Shown piece by piece: positions 1 through 7,720 of a stretch of 7,720 bases of DNA. This stretch comes from Pseudopedobacter saltans (GTDB taxonomy: Bacteria > Bacteroidota > Bacteroidia > Chitinophagales > Chitinophagaceae). The DNA lies in assembly GCA_003241175.1 (NCBI GenBank), contig QFOI01000158.1:1-7720 (forward strand), read 5' to 3'. The notes below the pieces were generated by a model. That model did no database searches, was not told the DNA's origin, and saw nothing but the letters and a program-made list of their open reading frames with translations. Position numbers and translations under genes: made by a program. Position 1 is the first letter of the stretch. Every line of letters starts with the position of its first letter.

Positions 1-120
1 GTTGTTTGCCCAATTTTTTTTGTCGACTGTTTTAAACTTTAAAGCTGCTACTTCTTGCGACAATTAGGAAGTATTGTCTTTCTGTTGAATAATTATTTTC
101 TAATTTATTAAACCTAAACT
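1..120 (+). promoter_or_regulatory. AT-rich upstream leader of the susC-like gene
   Basis: This is the non-coding stretch before the receptor gene and should hold at least part of its promoter and 5' untranslated leader. All three forward frames contain stops here, including a TAA at 115-117 in frame with and just before the receptor start. It has a run of eight T at 14-21 and is strongly A/T-rich from about 85 to the ATG, with no GGAGG-like sequence. I looked for the Bacteroidota sigma-70 pattern (TTTG, then TAnnTTTG about 20 bases later) and found no convincing match. That would fit an ECF-sigma promoter or a promoter lying further upstream, but it proves neither. Confidence 0.3.
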
Positions 121-3100
121 ATGTTGTTTTTACACAATTGTATTTTTGGTAAATCATCTGTTATAAAGCCAAGCAAAAGCTTATTGGTATTGGCTTGCCT
201 GATGCTTCTGAACTATGTTGGAGCCAAAGAAAAAACTACTGTTTCGCTCCATTATGAACATGCGTCACTCAAAAAAATTCTTAGTGCGCTTGAAACCCAG
301 GCGGCAGTTACCATAACATATCCAGACTCTTGGATAAACAACTTTGTCGATGTTTCTGTAAACGTCTCCAATGCCGGTATTGACAAGGCAATAAGAGAAG
401 TTCTAAAAAACCTTGATATTGACTACAGGAAAGAAGGAGACAGTATTGTTCTGTTTCCTAATGCAACTAAAAATGATTATCAATCGCAAACGTTTACGTA
501 TTCTGCCCAGGACTCCATTGTTGGTAAAGTCTCCGATTCTTCAGGAGTGCCTATTGCCGGAGTAAGCGTCATGCTGAAAGGTTCCCAAGCCCATACAGAA
601 ACGGATAAGGATGGCAAGTTTACTATAGCAGCTCAGATAGGAGACACACTCGTTTTCCACCATATGGGTTTTGCACTGAAAGAACAAGCCATTAAGAATT
701 CTAGTTTGGTAAACGTATATTTACAAAGTTCGTTTAACGCCCTGGAAGAAGTCGTCATTATAGGATATGGTACCCAGAAGAAGAAAGACATAACCGGAGC
801 CGTTGCCTCTATTGGCCCGAAGGATCTTATGCAAAGTCCAGTGGCCAATATTAGTAATGCACTTGCCGGTAGATTGCCGGGATTGGTTACTATACAGAAC
901 AGTGGGGAACCCGGAGCAGACGGATCTAACCTGTTTATACGCGGTCTCGGTACGACAGGCAACAACTCACCTCTTGTTTTGGTGGACGGGATACAAAGGA
1001 CATTTTCCAATATAGACCCAAACGAAATCTCTGACATAACGATTTTGAAAGATGCTGCTTCTACCGCCATATATGGTATCAGAGGAGCCAACGGGGTTAT
1101 ACTGGTAACCACCAAACGAGGCGTCAATGCTCAGCCTTCTATAAATGTTACGGCACAAAATGGATGGCAATCTCCTACAAGACTACCTCAATATGCCAAC
1201 TCTTACGATGCACTTAAACTGTATAGAGAAGGATTGACGAATGATGGTTTAAGCACGACACAATACAGTGACTCCATTCTCAATCTGTACAGGGACAGGA
1301 GCCACCCTGCCTTCCAATACCTTTACCCAGACGTAAACTGGATGGACGTAATGCTGAAACCTAGTTCCTATCTTACGCAAGCCAACCTGAACATTTCTGG
1401 AGGAAGCAGTTTTGCTAAGTACTTTGTATCCATGTCTTACTTGAGACAGAACGGACTATACAATTTTGAAGATCAGATTAAACAGTACAATGTACAGGCT
1501 GTCACCAACAAGTACAATTTTCGGTCTAACATTGATCTACAGATAACAAAAGACCTCACCATGGAACTTAATCTTGGAGCCATAGTGAGGGATAGAAATT
1601 ATCCCGGATCCAATGCATCAGACATTTTTGGTGCGATGAAGAGGATTCCATCTTGGTATTTTCCTTTGACCAACCCTGATGGTTCTATTCCTGGTTTGGC
1701 TTCTGTAGGATCCTCTCCATACTCGTTGCTGATTAATTCTGGCTACCAAAGAAATTTCGAAACGACTTTACAGTCAACCGCAGGCTTCAAGTGGAACATG
1801 CGTTCCATACTTGACGGCTTGAGTTCTCGTGTAAGGCTTTCGTTTGACAATTTAAACTACCGTGACGTTTCAAGAAAATTAAACGGATCAACTTACCAAT
1901 ACCTATTAAAGCCCGGTATTCTTGCTGATACGGTTACTAATGTAGGTGCTGCAGGAACCTACCAAACCATCAATCAGGGTGACGGAACATTGGGTTATGA
2001 TGTTAACGCCAATGGAAGCAGAAGAACAACTTTGGAACTGTATCTAAACTACGACAAAAGATTTGGAGACCATTCTTTGCATGGAGTTCTTGTATACACA
2101 CAGTCCAGTTTCTTTGACCAGATAGGTGGAGGACAGTCCAATGCGATTCTAGGTCTTCCTTATAAATACGACGGTCTAGTCGGACGTATTTCCTACAACT
2201 ACAATGACAAATACCTTTTGGAAGTAAATGCTGGGTACAATGGTTCTGAAAACTTTGTTTCAGGCCATCGACTTGGTTTTTTTCCTGCAATTTCGGCAGG
2301 TTGGAATGTATCAAAAGAAAGGTTCATTGCGGACAACCCTGCTTTCGCGTTTTTGGATAATTTAAAAATCAGAGGGTCCTATGGTGTTGTCGGCAACGAC
2401 CAGATAGGTGGTAGTCGCTTCCTTTACTTGTCCACTTGGACAATTACAGGGGGAGGATATACTTTTGGACAAAACAGGGACGGAAACAGTTATTCGGGAG
2501 CTTACGAAACCCAAACTGGTAATCCTGCAGTTACTTGGGAGAAATCCAAAAATTCAGATATCGGGTTAGACATTAGTCTTTGGAAAGGTGCCTTGTCCAT
2601 AACTGCAGATTATTTCTGGAATCATAGAACTAATATTTTGCTGACTTCCAAACTGATTCCTTCAGATATTGGTATCGCAAACATCCCACCAACCAACGGA
2701 GGCGTCATCAACAACAAAGGATATGAATTTTCTATCGAACACCGTAAAAATTTTGGAAAACAGGGTTATGCCATAAGATTTAATGCTTCTTACGCAACCA
2801 ACAAGATAGTCTATTATGCTGAGCCAAAATATACGGGTCGTGAATGGCAGGCAGTTACTGGAACTAAAATTGGTCAGCATTATGGCTATATTTCAGAAGG
2901 ATTTTTCAAGAGTGCGGATGATATCTTAGTAAGTCCCAACCAATCTTATTTTGGGGCCATTCAGCCCGGGGACATTAAATATAGAGACCTGAACGGTGAC
3001 GGTGTTATCAACAATCTTGATCAAGGATACCTACCAAATGTGACCAATCCAACAACTATATTGGGATTGAGTTTGTCTTATCATTACATGGGACTCGATG

Positions 3101-3528
3101 CAAGTGTATTTTTCCAATCGGGTCTAGGCGGCTCTACGATGACTATCGGCAGCGGCATTTTCCCTTTTGATCGCTTCGCAGGTGTTTTACAGAACGCCAT
3201 TAATGATCATTGGGTCGCAACTAATCCGGATGGTAACTACATGTTTCCTAGAATATCTTCTCAGCCCAATACAAACAATCAGCAGTCATCGACTTTCTGG
3301 GATAAGTCCAGTAATTATTTGAGATTAAAGACAATAGAGTTGGGTTATAGTTTTTCTGATGCATGGCTGCAACGATTAAAAATCAAAAAAGCAAGAGTAT
3401 TCATCAATGGTATTAACCTCTATACTTGGGACAAACTGAAAATATTTGATCCTGAGATTGCTAGTGGAGGAACAGGAACCTACCCGCAACAAAAAGTTAT
3501 CAATGCAGGCATCAATTTCAATTTTTAA
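121..3528 (+). CDS. SusC/RagA-family TonB-dependent outer-membrane receptor with N-terminal STN signalling domain
   Basis: This is the outer-membrane importer of a SusCD glycan-uptake complex: a 22-strand-type barrel energised by TonB that moves oligosaccharides captured by the neighbouring SusD protein into the periplasm. The protein has 1135 residues, normal for a SusC with extra N-terminal domains. A signal peptide has its hydrophobic core at about residues 21-34 and likely cleavage after A35. An STN domain follows (about 40-112), then a CarboxypepD_reg-like beta-sandwich (about 131-203) and the SusC hallmark EEVVIIGYGTQKK (209-221). The plug (about 222-334) includes LVLVDG and the AIYGIRGANGVILVTTKRG segment. 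Conserved barrel blocks include the region 681-735 and IRGSYGVVGN (750-759). D956, N958 and D960 form a DLNGDG calcium-loop-like motif, and the chain ends in Phe. The ATG at 121 is the first possible start, because a TAA lies in frame at 115-117. The STN domain implies sigma/anti-sigma regulation. The transported substrate cannot be read from the sequence. Confidence 0.97.
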   Translation: MLFLHNCIFGKSSVIKPSKSLLVLACLMLLNYVGAKEKTTVSLHYEHASLKKILSALETQAAVTITYPDSWINNFVDVSVNVSNAGIDKAIREVLKNLDIDYRKEGDSIVLFPNATKNDYQSQTFTYSAQDSIVGKVSDSSGVPIAGVSVMLKGSQAHTETDKDGKFTIAAQIGDTLVFHHMGFALKEQAIKNSSLVNVYLQSSFNALEEVVIIGYGTQKKKDITGAVASIGPKDLMQSPVANISNALAGRLPGLVTIQNSGEPGADGSNLFIRGLGTTGNNSPLVLVDGIQRTFSNIDPNEISDITILKDAASTAIYGIRGANGVILVTTKRGVNAQPSINVTAQNGWQSPTRLPQYANSYDALKLYREGLTNDGLSTTQYSDSILNLYRDRSHPAFQYLYPDVNWMDVMLKPSSYLTQANLNISGGSSFAKYFVSMSYLRQNGLYNFEDQIKQYNVQAVTNKYNFRSNIDLQITKDLTMELNLGAIVRDRNYPGSNASDIFGAMKRIPSWYFPLTNPDGSIPGLASVGSSPYSLLINSGYQRNFETTLQSTAGFKWNMRSILDGLSSRVRLSFDNLNYRDVSRKLNGSTYQYLLKPGILADTVTNVGAAGTYQTINQGDGTLGYDVNANGSRRTTLELYLNYDKRFGDHSLHGVLVYTQSSFFDQIGGGQSNAILGLPYKYDGLVGRISYNYNDKYLLEVNAGYNGSENFVSGHRLGFFPAISAGWNVSKERFIADNPAFAFLDNLKIRGSYGVVGNDQIGGSRFLYLSTWTITGGGYTFGQNRDGNSYSGAYETQTGNPAVTWEKSKNSDIGLDISLWKGALSITADYFWNHRTNILLTSKLIPSDIGIANIPPTNGGVINNKGYEFSIEHRKNFGKQGYAIRFNASYATNKIVYYAEPKYTGREWQAVTGTKIGQHYGYISEGFFKSADDILVSPNQSYFGAIQPGDIKYRDLNGDGVINNLDQGYLPNVTNPTTILGLSLSYHYMGLDASVFFQSGLGGSTMTIGSGIFPFDRFAGVLQNAINDHWVATNPDGNYMFPRISSQPNTNNQQSSTFWDKSSNYLRLKTIELGYSFSDAWLQRLKIKKARVFINGINLYTWDKLKIFDPEIASGGTGTYPQQKVINAGINFNF

Positions 3529-3564
3529 AGAGATTGGACATTTGAAAAATTAAAAAATAATGAC
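3529..3564 (+). promoter_or_regulatory. susC-susD intergenic gap with A-rich start region lacking Shine-Dalgarno
   Basis: The 36-base gap has no hairpin or T-run, so no terminator is visible and the two genes should be co-transcribed. The bases before the susD-like ATG are almost only A and T (AAAAATTAAAAAATAATGAC), with no purine-rich GGAG element. This is the usual A-rich initiation context of Bacteroidota, whose ribosomes rely little on Shine-Dalgarno pairing. An ATG at 3560-3562 is out of frame with the gene and is unlikely to be its start. Confidence 0.5.
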
Positions 3565-5454
3565 ATGAAACATAAATCAATTTTCATTCTAGCCATAGGT
3601 TCATTTTTGGGACTACTCCTACCCTCTTGCGAAAAGTATCTTGATGTTGTTCCCTCAGAAACAATCACAAGTGCGGATGTTTTGGGCAATATAGTCAATG
3701 CCGAAAAGATATGGGCAAATCTCTATAATACAACTATACAGGATTTTGGTTTGGTGGAAACAGGTGGTTACGGAGGTGCATTACTAAGTGCTTGTACAGA
3801 TGAGTGCAAAAACCATTGGGAAAGCCCAACAGAACTTATCTACAACGCAGGTTCCTGGAGCTCCGTCAATAATCCTCTAGACAATTGGAGTCCTTCTTAT
3901 CAAGCTATTCGTTTGGCCAACATTTTTTTGGAAAACATTGACCAGTCTAAAATTCCGGAAGACAAACTGAGCTATTACCAACCAAGGATTCCTGGATATA
4001 AAGCAGATGCTCGATTTATGAGAGCATACAGGTATTTTGAGTTGTTTAGGCGTTACGGAGCAGTACCTCTTATTAGGAGATCCTATGATGCGACCGAAGC
4101 GGACGAAGTATTGAAAATTACAAGGAGTCCGGTTGATTCTGTTGTCAACTTTATAACCTCCGAGTGTGATGCAGCAGCAGAGATTTTGCCTTCTACGTTT
4201 ACTGACAATCCAAGTGAAATTGGTCGGGTTACAAAAGGTGCTGCACTTACATTAAAGGCCATCACACTTCTATATGCTGCAAGTCCATTGTTTAATGGGA
4301 ACCAATTGTATGCTGGTGTAAAAAATCCTGACGGCACCCAATTGTTTCCCCAGGCATACGACAAAAACAAATGGAAGCTGGCGGCAGATGCCGCTAAGGC
4401 AGTTCTTGACCTAAATGTCTATTCGCTCTTTTCCCCTAATCCGTCCAACCCTATTGACAATTATGCACAACTGTTCTACACAAGAGAATACAACGAAACT
4501 ATATTGCCTTTGCAATTCTCCAGCGGACGTAACCTAGAATTGCAATATCTTCCAAATGGCAAAGATGCCCAAGGATGGGGTGGTCATGGCAAACTTAGCG
4601 TGTTCCAAACGATGGTGGATGCCTACGAGATGAGTAATGGTTTGCCTATTACGGACCCCAACTCTGGTTACAGTACTAATGGTTTTTGGACAGGAAGATT
4701 ATGGGACGGCAAGACATATAGAACAGGAAAAAACATTTCCAATATGTATAAAGATAGGGATCCACGGTTTTACGCCACTATCTTTTTCCAATATGGCTAT
4801 TGGGATTCCGCAACAAGTCCTCGCGCCATAAAACTGGCATATTACGGAGGAAACGGCGGAAATGCCAGTGATGGCTGGCCGAAAAGTGGGACGAACTGCG
4901 AAACGGGATACAACTGGAGAAAATGGAGCGACCCTCGGGTTAATCCCAGAACTTCATCAGGCAACGCTAATCGTAACTACCCCATATTTCGTTTACCGGA
5001 AATGTTCTTAGCTTATGCGGAAGCCATGAACGAATACGAAGATGTTCCGACCCAAGATGTATATGACGCAGTTAACAAAGTCCGTGGTCGAGTTTCTATG
5101 CCCAATTTACCCATAACAGGAAATGACGCGACAAAAGATGGCATGCGTAGACGTATCCGAAATGAATGGCGCGTGGAGTTTGCATTTGAAAATCATCGCT
5201 TTTGGGATGTGCGTAGATGGTTGATCGGTACACAGGTCGACAACGGAACCATGTATGGACTAAATGCTAGGCCTAGCCAGGATGAATTAAGAGCGACGGG
5301 GTTGGATGTCAACAGTGAAGCGGCGGGAGTTGCCGTATTCTATAAAAATGTGGCGGTACAGACACGTGTATTTTTGGACAAGCACTATTTGTTTCCCATA
5401 CCCCAAATTGAAATTGACAAAAATCCCAATTTGATACAAAATTTTGGCTGGTAA
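3565..5454 (+). CDS. SusD/RagB-family nutrient-binding outer-membrane lipoprotein
   Basis: This is the surface lipoprotein partner of the SusC barrel. It forms the lid that binds the oligosaccharide and delivers it to the transporter. The 629 residues begin with a type II signal peptide: hydrophobic core about 6-19 and lipobox LPSC, with C22 as the lipidated residue, followed by EKYLD, a usual start of mature SusD proteins. The N-terminal SusD-like domain (about 23-240) contains ARFMRAYRYFELFRRYGAVP (149-168), the classic TPR-helix signature. The C-terminal SusD/RagB domain (about 320-629) contains FRLPEMFLAYAEAMNE (475-490) and IRNEWRVEFAFENHRFWDVR (531-550), and it ends in the typical PIPQIEIDKNPNLIQNFGW. 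Length and motifs are complete, with no frameshift. C77 and C81 lie close together, with C201 and C445 elsewhere. The gene directly follows its SusC partner, as expected. The ligand cannot be inferred from this protein alone. Confidence 0.97.
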   Translation: MKHKSIFILAIGSFLGLLLPSCEKYLDVVPSETITSADVLGNIVNAEKIWANLYNTTIQDFGLVETGGYGGALLSACTDECKNHWESPTELIYNAGSWSSVNNPLDNWSPSYQAIRLANIFLENIDQSKIPEDKLSYYQPRIPGYKADARFMRAYRYFELFRRYGAVPLIRRSYDATEADEVLKITRSPVDSVVNFITSECDAAAEILPSTFTDNPSEIGRVTKGAALTLKAITLLYAASPLFNGNQLYAGVKNPDGTQLFPQAYDKNKWKLAADAAKAVLDLNVYSLFSPNPSNPIDNYAQLFYTREYNETILPLQFSSGRNLELQYLPNGKDAQGWGGHGKLSVFQTMVDAYEMSNGLPITDPNSGYSTNGFWTGRLWDGKTYRTGKNISNMYKDRDPRFYATIFFQYGYWDSATSPRAIKLAYYGGNGGNASDGWPKSGTNCETGYNWRKWSDPRVNPRTSSGNANRNYPIFRLPEMFLAYAEAMNEYEDVPTQDVYDAVNKVRGRVSMPNLPITGNDATKDGMRRRIRNEWRVEFAFENHRFWDVRRWLIGTQVDNGTMYGLNARPSQDELRATGLDVNSEAAGVAVFYKNVAVQTRVFLDKHYLFPIPQIEIDKNPNLIQNFGW

Positions 5455-5498
5455 ATAAGCTCTCACTTCAGAACTATAAAAATAAAAATAGAATAATA
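5455..5498 (+). promoter_or_regulatory. susD-GH31 intergenic gap with A/T-rich start region lacking Shine-Dalgarno
   Basis: The 44-base gap again shows no inverted repeat or T-run that could act as a terminator, which supports read-through from the SusD-like gene into the hydrolase. The last 25 bases before the ATG at 5499 are A/T except for a single G, much like the start region of the SusD-like gene. I see no separate promoter here. Confidence 0.45.
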
Positions 5499-7720
5499 AT
5501 GCGTAGAGGTAGTATTGGATTCAGTTTTCTTGTTTTCTTTTTTTTACCCATGTTTTCGATGGCACAAGGACACTATCAGTCTAAGGCAAATCCATTGGCA
5601 GTCTTGAATCCCGAGAAAAATATCCGTTTTACGGTGCTGTCCCCTAATCTTATTCGTATGGAGTGGGATAGTACGGGACATTTCACGGATCTACCCTCAT
5701 TTACGGTGGTGAATAGAAAAATGAAAGTTCCGCACTTTACCAAAACAATTAAGGATCGCAAATTCATAGTTACTACTGATGCCCTTCGATTGGAATATGT
5801 AATGGGCACCGGAAAGTTTTCTTCCACCAATTTACACGTGTCTAGTGTCGGTATTTCAAGTACGATACTGTGGGAGCCGGGCAAAAGTCAAACGGACAAC
5901 CTGAAAGGCACTTATAGGACCCTGGATGAATATGACGGAGATTCCAAGCATGGGGTCAAGATGCCCATTGAAGATGGAATGCTGGCAAAGGATGGATGGA
6001 CTTTTTTGGATGATAGCCAAAGTCTACTTTTTGATAGTTCTTCGAATCCTTGGGTAGATAAATCGGCTAGGCATAGCAATCAAGATTGGTATGTTTTTAT
6101 ATATGGATCTGATTATAAGAAAGCTTTGTTTGACTATGCCTCTATAGGTGGCAATGTACCACTGCCACCTAGATTCGCGTTTGGATATTGGTGGTCAAGG
6201 TACTGGAGATACTCTGACAATGAGTTTAGGAGTTTGCTTGCCAATTTCAAGCGCTTCAATATTCCCTTGGACGTATTGGTTATAGATATGGATTGGCACA
6301 AGCAGGGATGGACAGGATGGACCTGGGACAGCAGTCTGTTCCCCAACCCTTCCAAGTTTTTGCAATGGACAAACGAACAGCATCTAAAGACAACGCTGAA
6401 TCTACATCCCGCCGATGGCGTTGGCTTTAATGAGGAGAAATACAGACAGTTTGCTCATGCCATGGCTTTTGATACCGTTGGACACAAAAGTATCCCTTAT
6501 CAAGGATCGAACAGGAAATTTATGCAAACGCTTTTTGATACGGTTTTAAGGCCTTTTGAGAAAATGGGAATCGATTTTTGGTGGTTAGATTGGCAACAAT
6601 GGTTGGAGGACAAAGATGTCCCCAACCTAAGCAACACTTGGTGGCTTAACTATATGTTTTTCACTGACATGGCCAATAAAGGAACATCACGTCCTATGCT
6701 TTACCATCGTTGGGGCGGATTAGGAAACCATAGATACCAGATAGGCTTTTCCGGAGATGCCATCATATCATGGAAATCCTTAGCTTTTCAACCCTATTTC
6801 ACTAGTACGGCATCCAACGTTTTGTATGACTATTGGAGCCACGATATAGGTGGACACACAATTACGAGGGATTTTAAAGGTTTGGATCCTGAGTTGTATG
6901 CCAGATGGATGCAGTTTGGTGCTTTGAGTCCCATATTTAGAACACATTCAACTAAAAATGGATTGCTAAATAAAGAACTCTGGGAATTCAGAGGAAAATA
7001 TTATGATGCCATTTACGATGCCGTAAAACTCCGCTACCGATTGGCGCCATACATATACACAATGGCTAGAAAGACCTACGATTCCGCTATTGCTATATGT
7101 CGCCCGATGTACTACGACTATCCAACTGATTCCAATGCCTATCAGTTTAAAGACCAATATGCATTTGGGGACGATATTTTGGTTGCACCAATCACGGAAC
7201 CGTCTACCAATGGTATTTCAACCAAGAGAATATGGTTGCCTCCCAATGACAATTGGTATGAATGGAATACCGGAACTTTATTAAAAGGTGGACAAATCGT
7301 CGATAGAAAATTTTCGCTGGATGAATATCCTATCTATGTTAAAGCAGGTGCAATTATTCCAATGAATAGCGATTCTGTACAAAATCTGGATGGACAGCCT
7401 TCGACTATAAGTCTTGGCGTCTTTCCGGGTATGCAAAATCCCTCTGTTGGGAACTTGTACGAAGATCCCGGAAACAATAAAAATTATGTAAACGATAATA
7501 GCACTACGTCTTATCGAACAAGTCTTGATGCACAAAACAACATTTCTTTTGTTATAAACCCCGTCAAAGGAAACTTTAAAGGCATGCAATTGAAACGTAA
7601 ATATATAGTACGGTTTTATGGAAAATCAATACCATCTTCTGTTTGGGTAAATGGGAAAAACGTGCTTTACGATAATGCTTCAGCCGGTGCTCATTGGAAA
7701 TTCGATGGCAACGATATGAG
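5499..7720 (+). CDS. Secreted glycoside hydrolase family 31 (alpha-glycosidase), 3' end outside window
   Basis: This is a retaining exo-alpha-glycosidase of family GH31, open for 740 codons to the window edge with no stop. The start is ATG 5499, 44 bases after the SusD-like stop. It is followed by a type I signal peptide (core about 8-19, cleavage probably after A22 in SMA-Q) with no lipobox cysteine, so the enzyme is probably periplasmic. An N-terminal beta-sandwich spans about 30-210 and includes KGTYRTLDEYDGD. The TIM barrel (about 222-560) shows FGYWWSRYW (228-236), IDMDWH (262-267), the nucleophile motif WWLDWQQW with D364, HRWGG (403-407), FSGD with acid/base D420, and SHDIGGH (447-453). 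YPIYVKAGAIIP (610-621) lies in the proximal beta-sandwich. A DUF5110-like module with LYEDPG starts near 653. Both catalytic aspartates are present, so it should be active. WQQ replaces the MNE of classical alpha-glucosidases, so the sugar removed (glucose, galactose, xylose or GalNAc) is undetermined. Further C-terminal modules may follow. Confidence 0.93.
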   Translation, partial: MRRGSIGFSFLVFFFLPMFSMAQGHYQSKANPLAVLNPEKNIRFTVLSPNLIRMEWDSTGHFTDLPSFTVVNRKMKVPHFTKTIKDRKFIVTTDALRLEYVMGTGKFSSTNLHVSSVGISSTILWEPGKSQTDNLKGTYRTLDEYDGDSKHGVKMPIEDGMLAKDGWTFLDDSQSLLFDSSSNPWVDKSARHSNQDWYVFIYGSDYKKALFDYASIGGNVPLPPRFAFGYWWSRYWRYSDNEFRSLLANFKRFNIPLDVLVIDMDWHKQGWTGWTWDSSLFPNPSKFLQWTNEQHLKTTLNLHPADGVGFNEEKYRQFAHAMAFDTVGHKSIPYQGSNRKFMQTLFDTVLRPFEKMGIDFWWLDWQQWLEDKDVPNLSNTWWLNYMFFTDMANKGTSRPMLYHRWGGLGNHRYQIGFSGDAIISWKSLAFQPYFTSTASNVLYDYWSHDIGGHTITRDFKGLDPELYARWMQFGALSPIFRTHSTKNGLLNKELWEFRGKYYDAIYDAVKLRYRLAPYIYTMARKTYDSAIAICRPMYYDYPTDSNAYQFKDQYAFGDDILVAPITEPSTNGISTKRIWLPPNDNWYEWNTGTLLKGGQIVDRKFSLDEYPIYVKAGAIIPMNSDSVQNLDGQPSTISLGVFPGMQNPSVGNLYEDPGNNKNYVNDNSTTSYRTSLDAQNNISFVINPVKGNFKGMQLKRKYIVRFYGKSIPSSVWVNGKNVLYDNASAGAHWKFDGNDM

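Noticed and set aside
37..44. Palindrome CTTTAAAG as a possible operator
   Set aside because: An 8-base A/T-rich palindrome is common in such sequence and has no second copy or known regulator match here.
20..63. Inverted repeat TTGTCG (20-25) / CGACAA (58-63) upstream of the receptor gene
   Set aside because: Arms of six bases separated by 32 bases are expected by chance in a stretch of this length, and the pairing does not extend either way.
1..67. Possible tail of an upstream gene running into the window (frame 2 open to TAG at 65-67)
   Set aside because: The short translation has no recognisable C-terminal motif, and a 21-codon open stretch is not evidence of a gene.
633..1127. 164-codon open frame on the - strand inside the receptor gene
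   Set aside because: It lies wholly antisense to the conserved CarboxypepD_reg and plug domains of the SusC-like protein, has no recognisable domain and no start context; it is a shadow of the coding frame.
2003..2314. 103-codon - strand open frame inside the receptor barrel
   Set aside because: It overlaps the most conserved SusC barrel block; its cysteine/histidine-rich translation looks like antisense of coding DNA and not a protein.
5576..5884. 102-codon - strand open frame over the start of the GH31 gene
   Set aside because: The + strand frame from 5499 continues unbroken with a signal peptide and GH31 motifs, so the antisense frame is incidental.
7281..7589. 102-codon - strand open frame over the GH31 C-terminal part
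   Set aside because: It is antisense to the proximal beta-sandwich and DUF5110-like region; no motif or start signal supports it.

Overview
The window is AT-rich and reads as a piece of a Bacteroidota chromosome, more likely an environmental or Sphingobacteriales-type member than anything I can name to species. It holds three genes in a row on the + strand: a SusC-family TonB-dependent receptor (121-3528), a SusD/RagB-family lipoprotein (3565-5454), and a secreted glycoside hydrolase family 31 enzyme (from 5499, cut by the window end). The lineage call rests on the adjacent SusC/SusD pair, the lipobox of the SusD protein, and A/T-rich start regions that lack Shine-Dalgarno sequences. Together the genes form the core of a polysaccharide utilization locus (PUL).

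Layout: bases 1-120 are a non-coding AT-rich leader in which I can support no promoter. The gaps between genes are 36 and 44 bases, with no hairpin terminator visible, so the three genes are probably one transcript that continues beyond 7720. The - strand and the other frames show only shadow ORFs. I see no RNA gene, insertion sequence, CRISPR array, long repeat or sign of recent transfer.

How they should work together: SusD sits on the outer surface over the SusC barrel and captures an oligosaccharide. SusC imports it using TonB energy. The GH31 enzyme has a plain signal peptide without a lipobox, so it probably removes non-reducing-end alpha-linked sugars in the periplasm. SusC also carries an N-terminal STN domain. 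In this family that domain usually means control by an ECF sigma / FecR-like anti-sigma pair that senses receptor occupancy; such a pair would lie outside this window.

The most interesting details are the STN signalling domain and the GH31 catalytic motif, which reads WLDWQQW where classical family members have W(I/L)DMNE. This leaves the substrate open. Overall this is a recognisable PUL type, and I did not find a clearly unprecedented system in it.
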